64,000 bases of DNA, from contig NZ_LMFA01000009.1 in assembly GCF_001426565.1 (NCBI RefSeq), positions 1 to 64,000 of the forward strand. Reading direction: 5' to 3'. The notes below the pieces were generated by a model. That model had not been told where the DNA came from. It saw nothing but the letters and a program-made list of their open reading frames with translations, and did no database searches. The position numbers were made by a program, and so were the translations under genes. Below, piece by piece: positions 8,246 to 19,366 of this stretch; position 1 is the first letter of the stretch; each line of letters opens with the position of its first letter. The DNA is from Rhizobium sp. Root482. Lineage in GTDB: Bacteria > Pseudomonadota > Alphaproteobacteria > Rhizobiales > Rhizobiaceae.

Positions 8246-8971
8246 ATGACGATGAGAAAATACTCGGCGGAAGCGATCGGAACCTTCTGGCTGACATTTG
8301 GCGGCTGCGGCAGCGCCGTCATAGCGGCGGGCCTGCCCAATGTCGGGATTGGCTATCTGGGCGTGGCTCTGGCATTCGGCCTGACCGTGGTCACCATGGC
8401 CTACGCGATCGGCCACATTTCCGGTTGCCACCTCAATCCGGCAGTCACGCTCGGCCTGGCGGCGGGCGGACGGTTTCCAACAAACCAGATCCTCCCCTAT
8501 ATCGTCGCGCAGGTCATCGGCGGCATTGTCGGCGGCGGCGTCCTCTACCTGATCGCAAGCGGAAAAGCCGGTTTCGACCTCGCAGGCGGGTTTGCCTCCA
8601 ATGGCTATGGCGAGCATTCGCCAGGAAACTATAGCCTGCTTGCCTGCCTTGTGGCCGAAGTCGTGCTGACCGCGATGTTCCTGTTCATCATCATGGGGGC
8701 AACACATGGCAAGGCGCCAGCGGGATTTGCGCCGCTTGCCATTGGACTTGGCCTGACGCTCATCCACCTGATCAGCATCGACGTGACGAATACGTCCGTG
8801 AACCCGGCTCGGAGTACGGGCGTCGCGGTGTTCGCGGGCGGCTGGGCAATTCAGCAGTTGTGGCTGTTCTGGGTGGCGCCGATCGCCGGCGGCATCATGG
8901 GCGGCTCTCTCTATCGTTGGCTTAGCGCCGAGCCCAGCGGCGAGATCGTCGGGGTCGCGCCGGCCGAGTAG
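8246..8971 (+). CDS. aqpZ: Aquaporin Z (water channel)
   Basis: A 241-residue membrane channel with both NPA boxes: HLNPAVTLG (NPA at 64-66) and SVNPARSTG (NPA at 186-188). The selectivity-filter residues match the water-specific AqpZ pattern of Phe44, His174, Thr183 and Arg189, rather than the glycerol-facilitator pattern. Six membrane helices plus the two half-helices fit the length. The ATG follows AAAGGGGAAACGTCC. It is monocistronic between the organosulfur operon and a convergent dehydrogenase gene. Confidence 0.95.
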   Translation: MTMRKYSAEAIGTFWLTFGGCGSAVIAAGLPNVGIGYLGVALAFGLTVVTMAYAIGHISGCHLNPAVTLGLAAGGRFPTNQILPYIVAQVIGGIVGGGVLYLIASGKAGFDLAGGFASNGYGEHSPGNYSLLACLVAEVVLTAMFLFIIMGATHGKAPAGFAPLAIGLGLTLIHLISIDVTNTSVNPARSTGVAVFAGGWAIQQLWLFWVAPIAGGIMGGSLYRWLSAEPSGEIVGVAPAE

Positions 8972-9126
8972 CGAAACAGCCTGACGGGATTGAAGCAGCT
9001 TCAAAGTGATTGAGATGCGCGAAAAATTCTCCGACTGGGATGCGGCGTTTAGCCAAGCTCCCGCGCCATCAGGGCCTTTTGACCGCATCTCAACCAATTT
9101 GGCTGTTCAGTCTCACCTCTGCGCGC

Positions 9127-10071
9127 CTACACCGGTGTCAGCGCCCGCCCAAGCGTAAACCACTGCACCACATTATCGACAACGAGTTTGGCAACAGCGG
9201 CCCTCGTCGCCCTGGAGGCGGCAGCGATATGAGGAAGAGCCGTCAAGTTGTCTAATTTCAGCAGCTCGGGGGAAACGGCAGGTTCGTTTGCGAACACGTC
9301 CAACCCGGCGGCCGCGATGGTTCTGTCCGAAAGTGCCCGGACGAGCGCCTCCTCGTCTACCGTCGAGCCTCTTCCCACATTGATGAACACACCATCAGCA
9401 CCCAGTGCATCGAAAACGTCCTTCCTCACCGCATGGTCGCTGGAAGGGCCAGCAGGGACGGCCACGATGAGAGTGTCTACGGTCGAGGCAAGCTCGATTA
9501 ACGATGAACAATATCGATAGGGCACGTCCTCCACCGGAGACCGATTGTGATATGCGATCGGCATGCCAAAGGCTTCGAGCCGTCTTGCAATGGCTCGACC
9601 GATCCGGCCGAGACCAAAGATTCCTGCCGTGCGGTTGCGAAGCGTCAGCGGCGACAATGGATAGGCTTGCCCTTGCGCCCAGTGGCCAGAACGAAGCCAT
9701 GCCTCTGCTTTGGGAAATTCCCTGACCACGTTGATCAACAATCCGATTGTTGCGTCGGCAACCTCGTCAGTAAGGACATCCGGGGTGTTCGTCACCACGA
9801 TACCCCTGGAAGCGGCATGGGAAATATCGATCCCGTCATACCCCACACCGAACGAGGCAATGAGTTCGAGGTTCGGCAGGCGGTCCATGTCTGTCGAAGC
9901 AAAGCTGCCACTACAGGCTACGGCTCTGACACTGGCCGCTTCCGGGGAAGACAGGCCGGCGAGGCCGGCCGCGTCAACCTCGATCAGGTTGAAGTTTCCA
10001 GCCAGCCCCACCCTCACAGCCGGGTCCAGCGACGGAAATATGAGGACTGTGGGACGCAAATCAACTGACAC
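9127..10071 (-). CDS. D-isomer-specific 2-hydroxyacid dehydrogenase (glyoxylate/hydroxypyruvate reductase type)
   Basis: A 314-residue NAD(P)-dependent dehydrogenase. The Rossmann motif GIFGLGRIGRAIA is near residue 150, and the catalytic Arg (NVGRGSTVDEEAL), Glu (FANEPAVSPEL) and His (LPHIAAASRA) are all visible. The likely start is the GTG at 10071, because GGAGGAG lies six bases upstream; the longer frame to 10122 would overlap the dctM end. Last gene of the minus-strand operon enolase-superfamily enzyme, TRAP transporter, dehydrogenase. It probably reduces or oxidises a 2-keto/2-hydroxy acid made from the imported sugar acid. Confidence 0.85.
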   Translation of the reverse strand: MSVDLRPTVLIFPSLDPAVRVGLAGNFNLIEVDAAGLAGLSSPEAASVRAVACSGSFASTDMDRLPNLELIASFGVGYDGIDISHAASRGIVVTNTPDVLTDEVADATIGLLINVVREFPKAEAWLRSGHWAQGQAYPLSPLTLRNRTAGIFGLGRIGRAIARRLEAFGMPIAYHNRSPVEDVPYRYCSSLIELASTVDTLIVAVPAGPSSDHAVRKDVFDALGADGVFINVGRGSTVDEEALVRALSDRTIAAAGLDVFANEPAVSPELLKLDNLTALPHIAAASRATRAAVAKLVVDNVVQWFTLGRALTPV

Positions 10072-10108
10072 GGCAACTCCTCCAGGATCGAAATGGACGG
10101 CAACGTTT

Positions 10109-11389
10109 CTATCGGACCCCAAGCAGATAGAGAGGACCCAGGCTGATCATTGGTAGGTAGGTAATCAGCATCAGGCACAGGAGGATCACGGCAACGAAGG
10201 GTATTAGATAAGGAATCATCTTGTGCAGCGAGATCTTCGCAACGGCACAGGCTGCAAAGAGATTGACGCCAAAAGGAGGCGTGATCATGCCCAGTGCAAG
10301 ATTGGTGATCATGATCATCCCGAAATGCACCGGATCGATGCCATAGCGCTGTGCGACAGGGGCCAGGATTGGCGCGATGACGACGATTGAAGCCGACGTT
10401 TCGATGAACATGCCGATCAGAAACAGCAAAACGTTCACCGCAAGAAGGAACGCAAAACCGTTGTCAAACGTCGAAACGATCCATGCGCTGATGGCCGCGG
10501 GAACCCCGGCTCTCGTCAGCACGAAGGAAAACAGTCCGGCCATCGAAATGATAAACATGATGATGGCGGAGGAAATGGTCGACCGACGCAGGACGCCGAT
10601 CAGATCCTGTACCCCCATTTGACGATAAACGAACATACTCACGGCCAAAGCGTAGAATACCGCGATCACCGAGGCTTCCGTGGGCGTAAAGACGCCGCCA
10701 TAGATCCCGCCGAGAATGATAACCGGCATCGCCAGCGCGAGAAGTGATTTGCGTAGACTTGGGAGGAACTGCTTTCGACGAAATTCGGCTTCCAGCGGTT
10801 CATGCTTCAATCGCGACCAGATCACGACGAATATGCCAAGGGCAATCGCGATCAGCAACCCAGGCCCCAGGCCCGCAACAAAAAGGTCCCCCACCGGGGC
10901 GCCAGCCGAGACACCATAGAGGATCATCGGAATGGACGGTGGAATGATGACGCCGAGCTCGGCGGAAGTGGCCTGTAACGACGCAGCAAAGCCAACCGGG
11001 TAATTTTGCCTGACCATAGCCGGGATAAGGATGGCGCCGATGGCATAGGTCGTGGCGACACTGGAACCGGACACGGCAGCAAAGATCATGCAGACGAGGA
11101 TGCAGGTCAAAGGCAGGCCGCCGCGTGTCTCGCCGATCAAGCTCTCGACGAGGTCCACGAGGCGCGACGAGATGCCACCGGCCGCCATGATGTTCCCCGC
11201 CAGGATGAAGAACGGAATTGCAGCAAGCGGAAACTTGTCGAGGGCGATGAAGGCCTGCTGCGGAACGACGATCAGCGGCAGATTTGAAAAGCCGACAGTG
11301 CCGACGACACCCGCGATCCCGATGGCCACGGCGACGGGAACCGAAAGCCCCATGAGGACCACCAGCATAATGATCATTATAGCCAGCAT
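10109..11389 (-). CDS. dctM: TRAP transporter large permease (DctM)
   Basis: A 426-residue, very hydrophobic protein with about 12 segments, typical of the DctM family that forms the Na+-driven transport channel of TRAP importers. Recognisable stretches are VPFFILAGNIMAAGG-like and GVIIPPSIPMILYG near residue 145. It is encoded directly after the small permease dctQ and the binding protein dctP, the usual PQM order. Transport would be powered by ion gradient, not ATP. Confidence 0.95.
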   Translation of the reverse strand: MLAIMIIMLVVLMGLSVPVAVAIGIAGVVGTVGFSNLPLIVVPQQAFIALDKFPLAAIPFFILAGNIMAAGGISSRLVDLVESLIGETRGGLPLTCILVCMIFAAVSGSSVATTYAIGAILIPAMVRQNYPVGFAASLQATSAELGVIIPPSIPMILYGVSAGAPVGDLFVAGLGPGLLIAIALGIFVVIWSRLKHEPLEAEFRRKQFLPSLRKSLLALAMPVIILGGIYGGVFTPTEASVIAVFYALAVSMFVYRQMGVQDLIGVLRRSTISSAIIMFIISMAGLFSFVLTRAGVPAAISAWIVSTFDNGFAFLLAVNVLLFLIGMFIETSASIVVIAPILAPVAQRYGIDPVHFGMIMITNLALGMITPPFGVNLFAACAVAKISLHKMIPYLIPFVAVILLCLMLITYLPMISLGPLYLLGVR

Positions 11390-11397
11390 GGCGTATC

Positions 11398-11919
11398 CTA
11401 ACCTGCGTTTTCTGTCTGATGGTCGCCTATCTTGCTCGGGTCGAGAACGTTCGCGAGAAGAGCGATGGCTGAGAGGACGGAGCCGACAGGCAAGGCTGCG
11501 TAGACCCAGGAGGCGGAGACCCCGAGACCGGCAATAGTCTGGAAGCGCACTCTCCAGACGAGCTCGCAGCCGAACCAGAAAAGGACAATCAGCAACAGTA
11601 GAATGGATATCGCAATTAGTGTCCTGAGAAGAACGCGAGCGGTCCCGGTGCTGACGCTGAGTGCCAAATCCACGGAAATCAGCGTACCGGTTCGCATGGC
11701 AGCGGCGAGCGTCACATAGGTCATCCAGATCAACGTCGCTTGGATCAGCGGCTCAGACCATGAAGCAGGCGCGTGGAAGACGAAGCGTGCAAGGACTTGA
11801 AACAAGCCCACGACTGCGGCGAGTGCCAGGCTTGCAGTGCCAAATGCCACTGCCGCCTGCGTAATTCGGCCTTCCGTTTTAAGGAAGGCCGAGATCAAGC
11901 GCGAGCGCGCCTTCATCAC
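11398..11919 (-). CDS. dctQ: TRAP transporter small permease (DctQ)
   Basis: A 173-residue membrane protein with four hydrophobic segments and the DctQ pattern FVFHAPASWSEPLIQATLIW followed by a conserved charged loop. It pairs with DctM in the membrane. The start overlaps the dctP stop by four bases and the stop is eight bases from dctM, so the three are translationally linked. Confidence 0.9.
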   Translation of the reverse strand: MMKARSRLISAFLKTEGRITQAAVAFGTASLALAAVVGLFQVLARFVFHAPASWSEPLIQATLIWMTYVTLAAAMRTGTLISVDLALSVSTGTARVLLRTLIAISILLLLIVLFWFGCELVWRVRFQTIAGLGVSASWVYAALPVGSVLSAIALLANVLDPSKIGDHQTENAG

Positions 11920-12890
11920 TTTGTCTCGCGGATCGCGTCGAGCGTGTCCTGTCCGAACCGCTTTGCGAAATCTGCATAGAGATCATCGAGTTTCGATCGA
12001 AACGCTTCTTTGTCGACATCGGTGACGACGGTTACTCCCTCTGACCTCAAAGTGTCGAGCCCGGTTGTCAGGACCGCATCAACTTCCTCGCGATTGCGCA
12101 CCATTGCGTTCTTTGCAGCCGTTGCGAAGATCTGCTTGTCCTCGTCCGACATCGAGGAATAGACGTTCGGCGAAATCAGCAGGACGAGCGGTGTAAATGC
12201 ATGATCCGTGAGGCTGAGATATTTCTGCACCTCACCAAACCGGTTATTGATGATTGCACCGACCGGATTTTCCTGGCCATCGACCACTCCCTGTTGGAGA
12301 GCAGTATAAACTTCGGGGATTGCCATCGGCGTCGGCAGCACGCCGAGCTCGTTCCACACTGCAATATGAAGGTCGTTCTGCTGCGTGCGGATCTTCAGGC
12401 CAACCACGTCGTCGGGTTCTTTGACCGGGCGGACATTGTTGGTCAGTTGCCGAAAGCCCATGCCGCCGAAGGCAAGGCCAACCAGGCCTTTTTCCGGCAG
12501 GCTATTGAGCATGTCCTGACCAATAGGCCCGTTGAGCACCGCTTCGGCATGATCAAAGTCACGAAAAAGGAATGGAATATCGAAAAGCGCAAATTCCGGA
12601 GCGAAGTTGACGACGATCGAGGTGCTGACAACCGTCATGTCCACGGTTCCAAGCTGAACCCCTTCGATGACGTCGCGGTCACCCCCAAGCGCGCCTCCGC
12701 CTTGCAGACGGACTGCGACGCGCCCATTTGTCTTTTCCGCAATCTCTTGCGCAAATTGCCCCATGGCGATCGCTTCAGGGGCATTCGTTCCTCCGACGAA
12801 GCCGAGGTTGAGCGTGGTTTCCGGTTCGGCAAACACAGGACCGGCAAAGCCCGCGAATGCGAGGCACGCAGCAAGTAAATGTCGTTTCAT
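11916..12890 (-). CDS. dctP: TRAP transporter substrate-binding protein (DctP)
   Basis: A 324-residue periplasmic binding protein with signal peptide MKRHLLAACLAFAGFAG, cleaved near VFAEPE. The family landmarks are visible: FRQLTNNVRPVKEPDDVVGL and GLKIRTQQN, whose conserved Arg clamps the ligand carboxylate in DctP proteins. With the enolase-superfamily enzyme upstream and a 2-hydroxyacid dehydrogenase downstream, a sugar acid such as an aldonate or uronate is the most likely ligand, but the sequence does not name it. A GGAGGA motif precedes the ATG. Confidence 0.9.
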   Translation of the reverse strand: MKRHLLAACLAFAGFAGPVFAEPETTLNLGFVGGTNAPEAIAMGQFAQEIAEKTNGRVAVRLQGGGALGGDRDVIEGVQLGTVDMTVVSTSIVVNFAPEFALFDIPFLFRDFDHAEAVLNGPIGQDMLNSLPEKGLVGLAFGGMGFRQLTNNVRPVKEPDDVVGLKIRTQQNDLHIAVWNELGVLPTPMAIPEVYTALQQGVVDGQENPVGAIINNRFGEVQKYLSLTDHAFTPLVLLISPNVYSSMSDEDKQIFATAAKNAMVRNREEVDAVLTTGLDTLRSEGVTVVTDVDKEAFRSKLDDLYADFAKRFGQDTLDAIRETK

Positions 12891-12922
12891 GTCTTTCTCC
12901 TCCTCAAATTCTGGAGCGGAAA

Positions 12923-14074
12923 CTAAAGCTCCAGCACCCAGTGATCCGTCACAAAATCGGCCAGCCGGCTGATATCGATGTCCACTCCAAGTCCAGGCCC
13001 ATCGGGTATCGAAAGATTGCCCTTCGCATCGGGCTTAGGATCGTAGATCAGCGATCGAAGCGGGTTGAAACTCATGTCGTATTCAAAAAGCGGGAACGGC
13101 AGTCGCCCCTGCCGCGAACTCAGAACCGCAGTGAACTGAAGCGATGCGAGAAAATTGATGCAGGAGCCCCACACATGAGGTGCGACCGGAACCTCGAAAG
13201 CGTCCGCCAATCCGGCGATCCGCATCCCTTCGGTAAGCCCTCCGCACAGCGCCAGATCGGGCTGTATTACATCAAGCGAACCGTCTGACAGGATATCGCG
13301 GAAAGCTTGGACGCCGCAGAAGGACTCCCCACCCGCCAGCGGCACGGGCAGCAGTTCGGAGAGCCGCTTGTAGGCTGGAAGATTGTCGTGCGAAACCGGC
13401 TCTTCGAGCCAGCCTAGATCTGCATCCTTCGCCTCATGGGCAAGCGTGACGGCATCGCGAATATTCGACGATTCATTGAGATCGGCCATCAGAAACGCGT
13501 CTTGGCCCAAGATGCTGCGAGCCTCCCGAATCACACGTACATCTTCGCGCAGCGAGACTCCGATCCGAATTTTGACTGCTCGGAAGCCCATCTGGACATA
13601 TCGGCTGACCTCCTCGGAGAAACCGGCATACCGGTCGTCTCCAGATGGAAGAAGAGGGCCGCTGGCATAGGTCATGACCTTGTCGCGCAATGCACCGCCG
13701 AGAAGAGCATGGATCGGCTTGCCGACTGTCCGGCCAAAAACGTCCCACATTGCAATGTCGATCGCGCTGACCGCCATATGCGCTTGCCCGCGACGATCCG
13801 GCACTGCCACCTTGAGCATCCGCGCTTGGGCCGCACGAGGATTGGTGGCGTCGGCTCCGAGAATAATTGGCGCAAGAGAGGACCTGATCAGTGCGCCAGC
13901 CGGACCGGGATAAGCCCAACTCTCTCCCCATCCGACCGCTCCAGAGCGCGTCGTCAGCTTGACCAGGAAGACCGAGCGATCGTTGAACACGCGCAAGGCG
14001 TTGCCTGCCATTCGTGGCATCTCGCACCGAAGCTGGAAACCTTCAATCTTGACGACCTGAGCACTCGCGACCAC
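12923..14074 (-). CDS. Mandelate racemase / muconate-lactonizing family (enolase superfamily), likely sugar-acid dehydratase
   Basis: A 383-residue barrel enzyme with all expected positions of the mandelate-racemase subgroup. Lys168 and Arg170 (AVKIRIG) occupy the KxK position. The metal ligands are Asp198 (MADLN), Glu224 (WLEEPV) and Glu250 (AGGES), and the acid-base dyad is Asp273 (IQPD) and His300 (VAPHVWGS). These enzymes abstract the alpha proton of a carboxylate, and most sugar-acid members are dehydratases. Arg instead of the second Lys departs from mandelate racemase itself. First gene of the TRAP operon and divergent from a LysR gene, its probable regulator. Confidence 0.85.
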   Translation of the reverse strand: MVASAQVVKIEGFQLRCEMPRMAGNALRVFNDRSVFLVKLTTRSGAVGWGESWAYPGPAGALIRSSLAPIILGADATNPRAAQARMLKVAVPDRRGQAHMAVSAIDIAMWDVFGRTVGKPIHALLGGALRDKVMTYASGPLLPSGDDRYAGFSEEVSRYVQMGFRAVKIRIGVSLREDVRVIREARSILGQDAFLMADLNESSNIRDAVTLAHEAKDADLGWLEEPVSHDNLPAYKRLSELLPVPLAGGESFCGVQAFRDILSDGSLDVIQPDLALCGGLTEGMRIAGLADAFEVPVAPHVWGSCINFLASLQFTAVLSSRQGRLPFPLFEYDMSFNPLRSLIYDPKPDAKGNLSIPDGPGLGVDIDISRLADFVTDHWVLEL

Positions 14075-14168
14075 TCATCTCTCCTCATGGACTTGCAACC
14101 TAGGGAATACTCAATTAGTTTTGCCCCGACAAATTAAATGTTTCGCCCGCTATGGATTGATATTTTAA

Positions 14169-15077
14169 ATGAGTCGGATCACCGTAGCCCAACTCGAGGC
14201 ATTCTACTGGACAGCCACCATGCGCTCCGTGGACCAGGCTGCAAAACGTCTTCATCTTTCTCAACCCACCATTTCGCTTCGATTGAAGTCACTGGAAACA
14301 GTGCTGGGAACAAACCTGTTCGACCGTATCGGGCGAGGAATTCGCCTGTCTCCGGACGGGCTTGCATTGCTGGAGGATGCCCGCGAAGTGCTGGACGGCG
14401 TCGAAAGGATCGCGTCGCAGAAGAACGACAACCGTGTGGGTGGCCGCATTCGCGTCGGTTTTTCGGAAGGTTTCGCGATCATCTGCCTGCCGCTGATATT
14501 GGCGAAGCTGCACCGGCTTTATCCCGACCTCAATCCGGAGCTCATGGTCTCCACCACGCCGTTCATAGAGCCCGACCTGCATGCGCGTGAACTGGATCTG
14601 GCCTTTCTGGTTCATCCGACGGAACACGGCGACTTCCGCCTCGTCCCGCTGGGCGCGCAGCCCACCTCATGGGTGGCTTCCACCCGATGGGACCTGCCCT
14701 CTCTTGTCACACCTCATGACCTGATGGCCCATCCCATCATCTCCAACCCGATCGGCAGCATCAACTACCGGCAGGTCAGAGGATGGTTTGCGAGCGCTGG
14801 CCTCAGCCCCAAGAGACTGGACATATGCAACAGCGTCGCCATGCTCGCCCATCTCGTCAACACGGGCGTCGCGATCGGGGTGTATCCCAGTAAAATGGCG
14901 GAGCGGGAACTCGAGAGCGGTACAGTTCGGCTCTTGAACACGATCCCGCCCATCCCCGATACACCGGTATTCGCCAAATTTCCGTTCAGCGCCGAAAGCC
15001 CCAACACACGCGCCTGCGTCAATACGGTTCGCGAGGTCTTGGCGGAATTGAACTACCTGACATCGATCAGCCCGTAG
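14169..15077 (+). CDS. LysR-family transcriptional regulator
   Basis: A 302-residue LysR regulator. Winged helix-turn-helix at residues about 6-65 (QLEAFYWTATMRSVDQAAKR, then LSQPTISLRLKSLE) and a periplasmic-binding-protein-like effector domain to the C-terminus. It is transcribed away from the enolase/TRAP operon, with 94 bases between the starts, the classical arrangement for a LysR activator and its target. The effector would be the imported acid or a product. Confidence 0.9.
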   Translation: MSRITVAQLEAFYWTATMRSVDQAAKRLHLSQPTISLRLKSLETVLGTNLFDRIGRGIRLSPDGLALLEDAREVLDGVERIASQKNDNRVGGRIRVGFSEGFAIICLPLILAKLHRLYPDLNPELMVSTTPFIEPDLHARELDLAFLVHPTEHGDFRLVPLGAQPTSWVASTRWDLPSLVTPHDLMAHPIISNPIGSINYRQVRGWFASAGLSPKRLDICNSVAMLAHLVNTGVAIGVYPSKMAERELESGTVRLLNTIPPIPDTPVFAKFPFSAESPNTRACVNTVREVLAELNYLTSISP

Positions 15078-15128
15078 TGAGATAGCTTGATAACATGGCC
15101 TCCGGTGCAGAACCTGCAACAATAATTA

Positions 15129-16587
<1,459 letters not shown>

Positions 16588-16598
<11 letters not shown>

Positions 16599-17997
16599 AA
16601 TCAGCCCCCTGCGTCCGGCGGATCTGTTCAAAAATCCTCACCCAGCTTCGCACACCCTTTCGGAGGCGTTTGGTGTCATAGCGTTCATCTGGCGCGTGGA
16701 TGGCGTCACCCGGTAGAATGAACCCTATGACCACGCATTCAGCGCGGAGATTGCGGCTAAACTGTTCGACAAGCGGAATGGCGCCACCCGTTCCGCGAAG
16801 TACGGCGGGCGTACCCCACTCCCCTTCCAACCCGCGAGACGAAGCCTTGAGGAAACGGCTGTCCTGCGACAACACGACGGCTGAACTTCCACCAGATCCT
16901 TCGAACTCGACTTTGCATCCTTGAGGCAGGCGGGCCTCGACATGGCTGCGGAAGCGTTGCCTGATCGTCTCCGGCTTCTGGCCAGCAACGAGCCTGAACG
17001 ACAGGCGCGAGGTAGCCGATCCTGGAAGAACCGATCGTTCGCCGGGACCCTGATTGCCACCGGTAATCCCATTGATATCGACGGTCGGTCGTCCCCACAT
17101 CGCTTCCAGCGAAGAATATCCTTCCTCCGCCACGCCGCCTGTGAGATCGACGTCACCAATGAGGCTGCGTTCTTTTGCAAGCTCGGCCCATTGTTCCCGG
17201 ACACTCTGCGGGATGTCGTCGATGCCTTCATAGAACCCTTCGATCGTGACCTTGCCTTTTTCGTCGTGGAGGCCGGCAAGGATGGTGCTCAGAATACGGA
17301 TCGGATTTGCGGCAACAGCGCCATAATGCCCGGAATGCAGATCAGGATTCGGAGCGAAAATCGTAACCCGCTCGTGCACCAGCCCTTTGAGCTGCGTGGT
17401 AATCGCCGGTTGCGATGGCGACCACATTTCGGCGTCGCAAATGAAGGCAACATCGCATTCAAGGTCGCTCCTACGGCTCTCGATGAAATCTGGAAGACTG
17501 GGCGAACCGCATTCTTCCTCGCCTTCCAAAAGAACGGTGACATGAGCTGGAAACTCGCCATGAACCGCTCTCCAGGCCCGCAAGGCCTCGATGAACGTCC
17601 AAAGCTGGCTTTTGCTGTCGGACGAACCGCGACCGTAGAATCGATGAACGCCGTCTTCTTCTATCACGCGCGGCTCGAACGGTGCATGTGTCCATTGTGC
17701 CGGATCACCGACCGGCTGAACGTCGTAGTGACCATAAAACAAAAGTCTGGGATGCTCCGCATTGGAAGTGGCCATCGAGCGCGCCAGCACTACCGGATGT
17801 CCTTTGGTCGCGACGATCTCCGCAGGGAGGTCTATGGCGTCCAGCTCGTGTTTCAACCAGTCGGCCGCGCGGGCGATATCAGCTTCACCTGAAGGCTCGC
17901 TCGAAATGGATGGAATGGCAATCAGCTCAAGCAGCTTGGCGACCGTGTTCTCGAAGTTCAGGTCGATATCGCCGAGCACGTCATCTATATTGGGCAC
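16588..17997 (-). CDS. M20-family metallopeptidase (dipeptidase type)
   Basis: A 469-residue cytosolic dipeptidase-like M20 enzyme, normal size for the carnosinase/DUG1 branch. Zinc-site motifs: FYGHYDVQPVGD (His, near residue 91), GRGSSDSKSQ (bridging Asp), EGEEECGSPS (catalytic and metal Glu), CDAEMWS (Asp) and a C-terminal His segment around DAIHAPDE. It sits between a MetC-like lyase and the aspartase in one operon, so it may release the amino acids those enzymes degrade from an imported dipeptide or N-acyl amino acid. Confidence 0.85.
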
Positions 17998-18044
17998 GTC
18001 CCTGTTCCCTTACTAATTTAACTGTCGAAGCACTGGTCGACCAA

Positions 18045-19256
18045 TCAGCCGCGGCCTGCAGCTGATCTCGGACCTTCGCTCGATACGTCGATTTCGGGGA
18101 CAAGGGCCGCAAGCAATCGGTCGATATCGGCCCAGAGTTCGGTTTCGTCTTCGAGCCCGATGCTGAGGCGCAAGATGACACCCGGGCCCGACCAGGACGT
18201 CGCTGTCCGGAACCCATCGATGGACATGGGGGCTGCCAGGCTACGGGTTCCCCCCCAAGACGCGCCAATGGCAAAGACCTTCAAGGTGTCGAGTGCGGTT
18301 GCCACGTGGGCAGCAGCCTCCGGCTTGAAAACGATGCTGAACACCCCGCTTGATCCAAGAAAATCCCGCTTCCAGAGGGCATGTCCAGGAAAGCTTTCGA
18401 GCGCCGGATGGAGGACCTGTTCGACCGCGGGATGAGCGGCGATCTTGCGTGCGAACTCCAGAGCGACACGCTCCGAGTGCCGCAGACGCACACCGAGCGT
18501 CTCAAATCCGCGCAACACCAGCGATGCATCGTCTGGAGAAACGCCTATTCCCATTCTACCGATGAGTGACCGGATCGGCTTGAGCAGCGCGGTGTCCTTG
18601 ATAGTAATCGAGCCCATCAGCACGTCGGAGTGACCTGATACGAATTTGGTCAGCGCTTCGGTCACGATATCAGCCCCGTGCTTAAGCGGTTTGAAATTAA
18701 GTGGTGTCGCCCATGTATTATCAACACCAACAATGGCCCCGTGCTCGTGGGCGATGGCCGCGATCTTTGGAAGATCCATAATCTCCATCGTGGTCGATCC
18801 AGGGCTCTCGCACCATACGATCTTGGTTGTCTTGCGCATCTTGGCTGCGACATCATCCGCAGACATCGGATCGAAGAATTCGACCTCGACGCCCAGCCGC
18901 TTCAGATCTGTTTCGGCGAGTTCCCGCATCGGCGGATAGGCCGTGTCGGCGATCAGGATATGATCGCCAGCCGCCAGAAACGGCAGGACCGCCAGCGCAT
19001 TGGCAGCTTGGCCCGACGGTGTCAGAAAACTCCAAGCACCTTCTTCCAGGGTCGTCAGCTTGGCTTCGAGCGTGCGCGTCGTTGGCGTCCCGTAAAGTCC
19101 GTAGGAGTATCCCTCGTGGCCACGGTCACCACGAGATGCGTAGGCAGCGGCATCCTTGAAAACGATCGTCGATGCGCGATGCACGCCGACACCAAGCGGG
19201 TTAAAGCCGTTCGCCAAAACCTCGGGCGTAAAGACACATTGGGTGAGGTCGTTCAT
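18045..19256 (-). CDS. metC: Cys/Met-metabolism PLP enzyme (cystathionine beta-lyase type)
   Basis: A 403-residue PLP enzyme of the gamma-family. The Schiff-base lysine lies in VTEALTKFVSGHSDVLMG, the standard K-F/Y-x-x-G-H-S/D pattern; phosphate-binding and cofactor residues lie around YSYGLYGTPTTRTLEAKL and VGVDNTWATPLN. Known members cleave C-S bonds in cystathionine or S-alkyl cysteines. The symbol marks the family; the substrate here may differ because the gene heads a catabolic operon with an M20 peptidase and an aspartase. A LysR gene is divergent, 110 bases away. Confidence 0.75.
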   Translation of the reverse strand: MNDLTQCVFTPEVLANGFNPLGVGVHRASTIVFKDAAAYASRGDRGHEGYSYGLYGTPTTRTLEAKLTTLEEGAWSFLTPSGQAANALAVLPFLAAGDHILIADTAYPPMRELAETDLKRLGVEVEFFDPMSADDVAAKMRKTTKIVWCESPGSTTMEIMDLPKIAAIAHEHGAIVGVDNTWATPLNFKPLKHGADIVTEALTKFVSGHSDVLMGSITIKDTALLKPIRSLIGRMGIGVSPDDASLVLRGFETLGVRLRHSERVALEFARKIAAHPAVEQVLHPALESFPGHALWKRDFLGSSGVFSIVFKPEAAAHVATALDTLKVFAIGASWGGTRSLAAPMSIDGFRTATSWSGPGVILRLSIGLEDETELWADIDRLLAALVPEIDVSSEGPRSAAGRG

Positions 19257-19366
19257 GGTAGAGCCTTTCTGAAGCGACTGGCCACACCTGCGGAAAGAAA
19301 GCCCACAACAGGTGTTTTTGCGCTACTGCTATTCGCAAGAGTTATTGACAATGATTGAGAGCAACG

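Noticed and set aside
8057-9097. 346-codon open frame opposite aqpZ
   Set aside because: The plus strand has both NPA boxes and all filter residues of an aquaporin; the antisense frame matches nothing.
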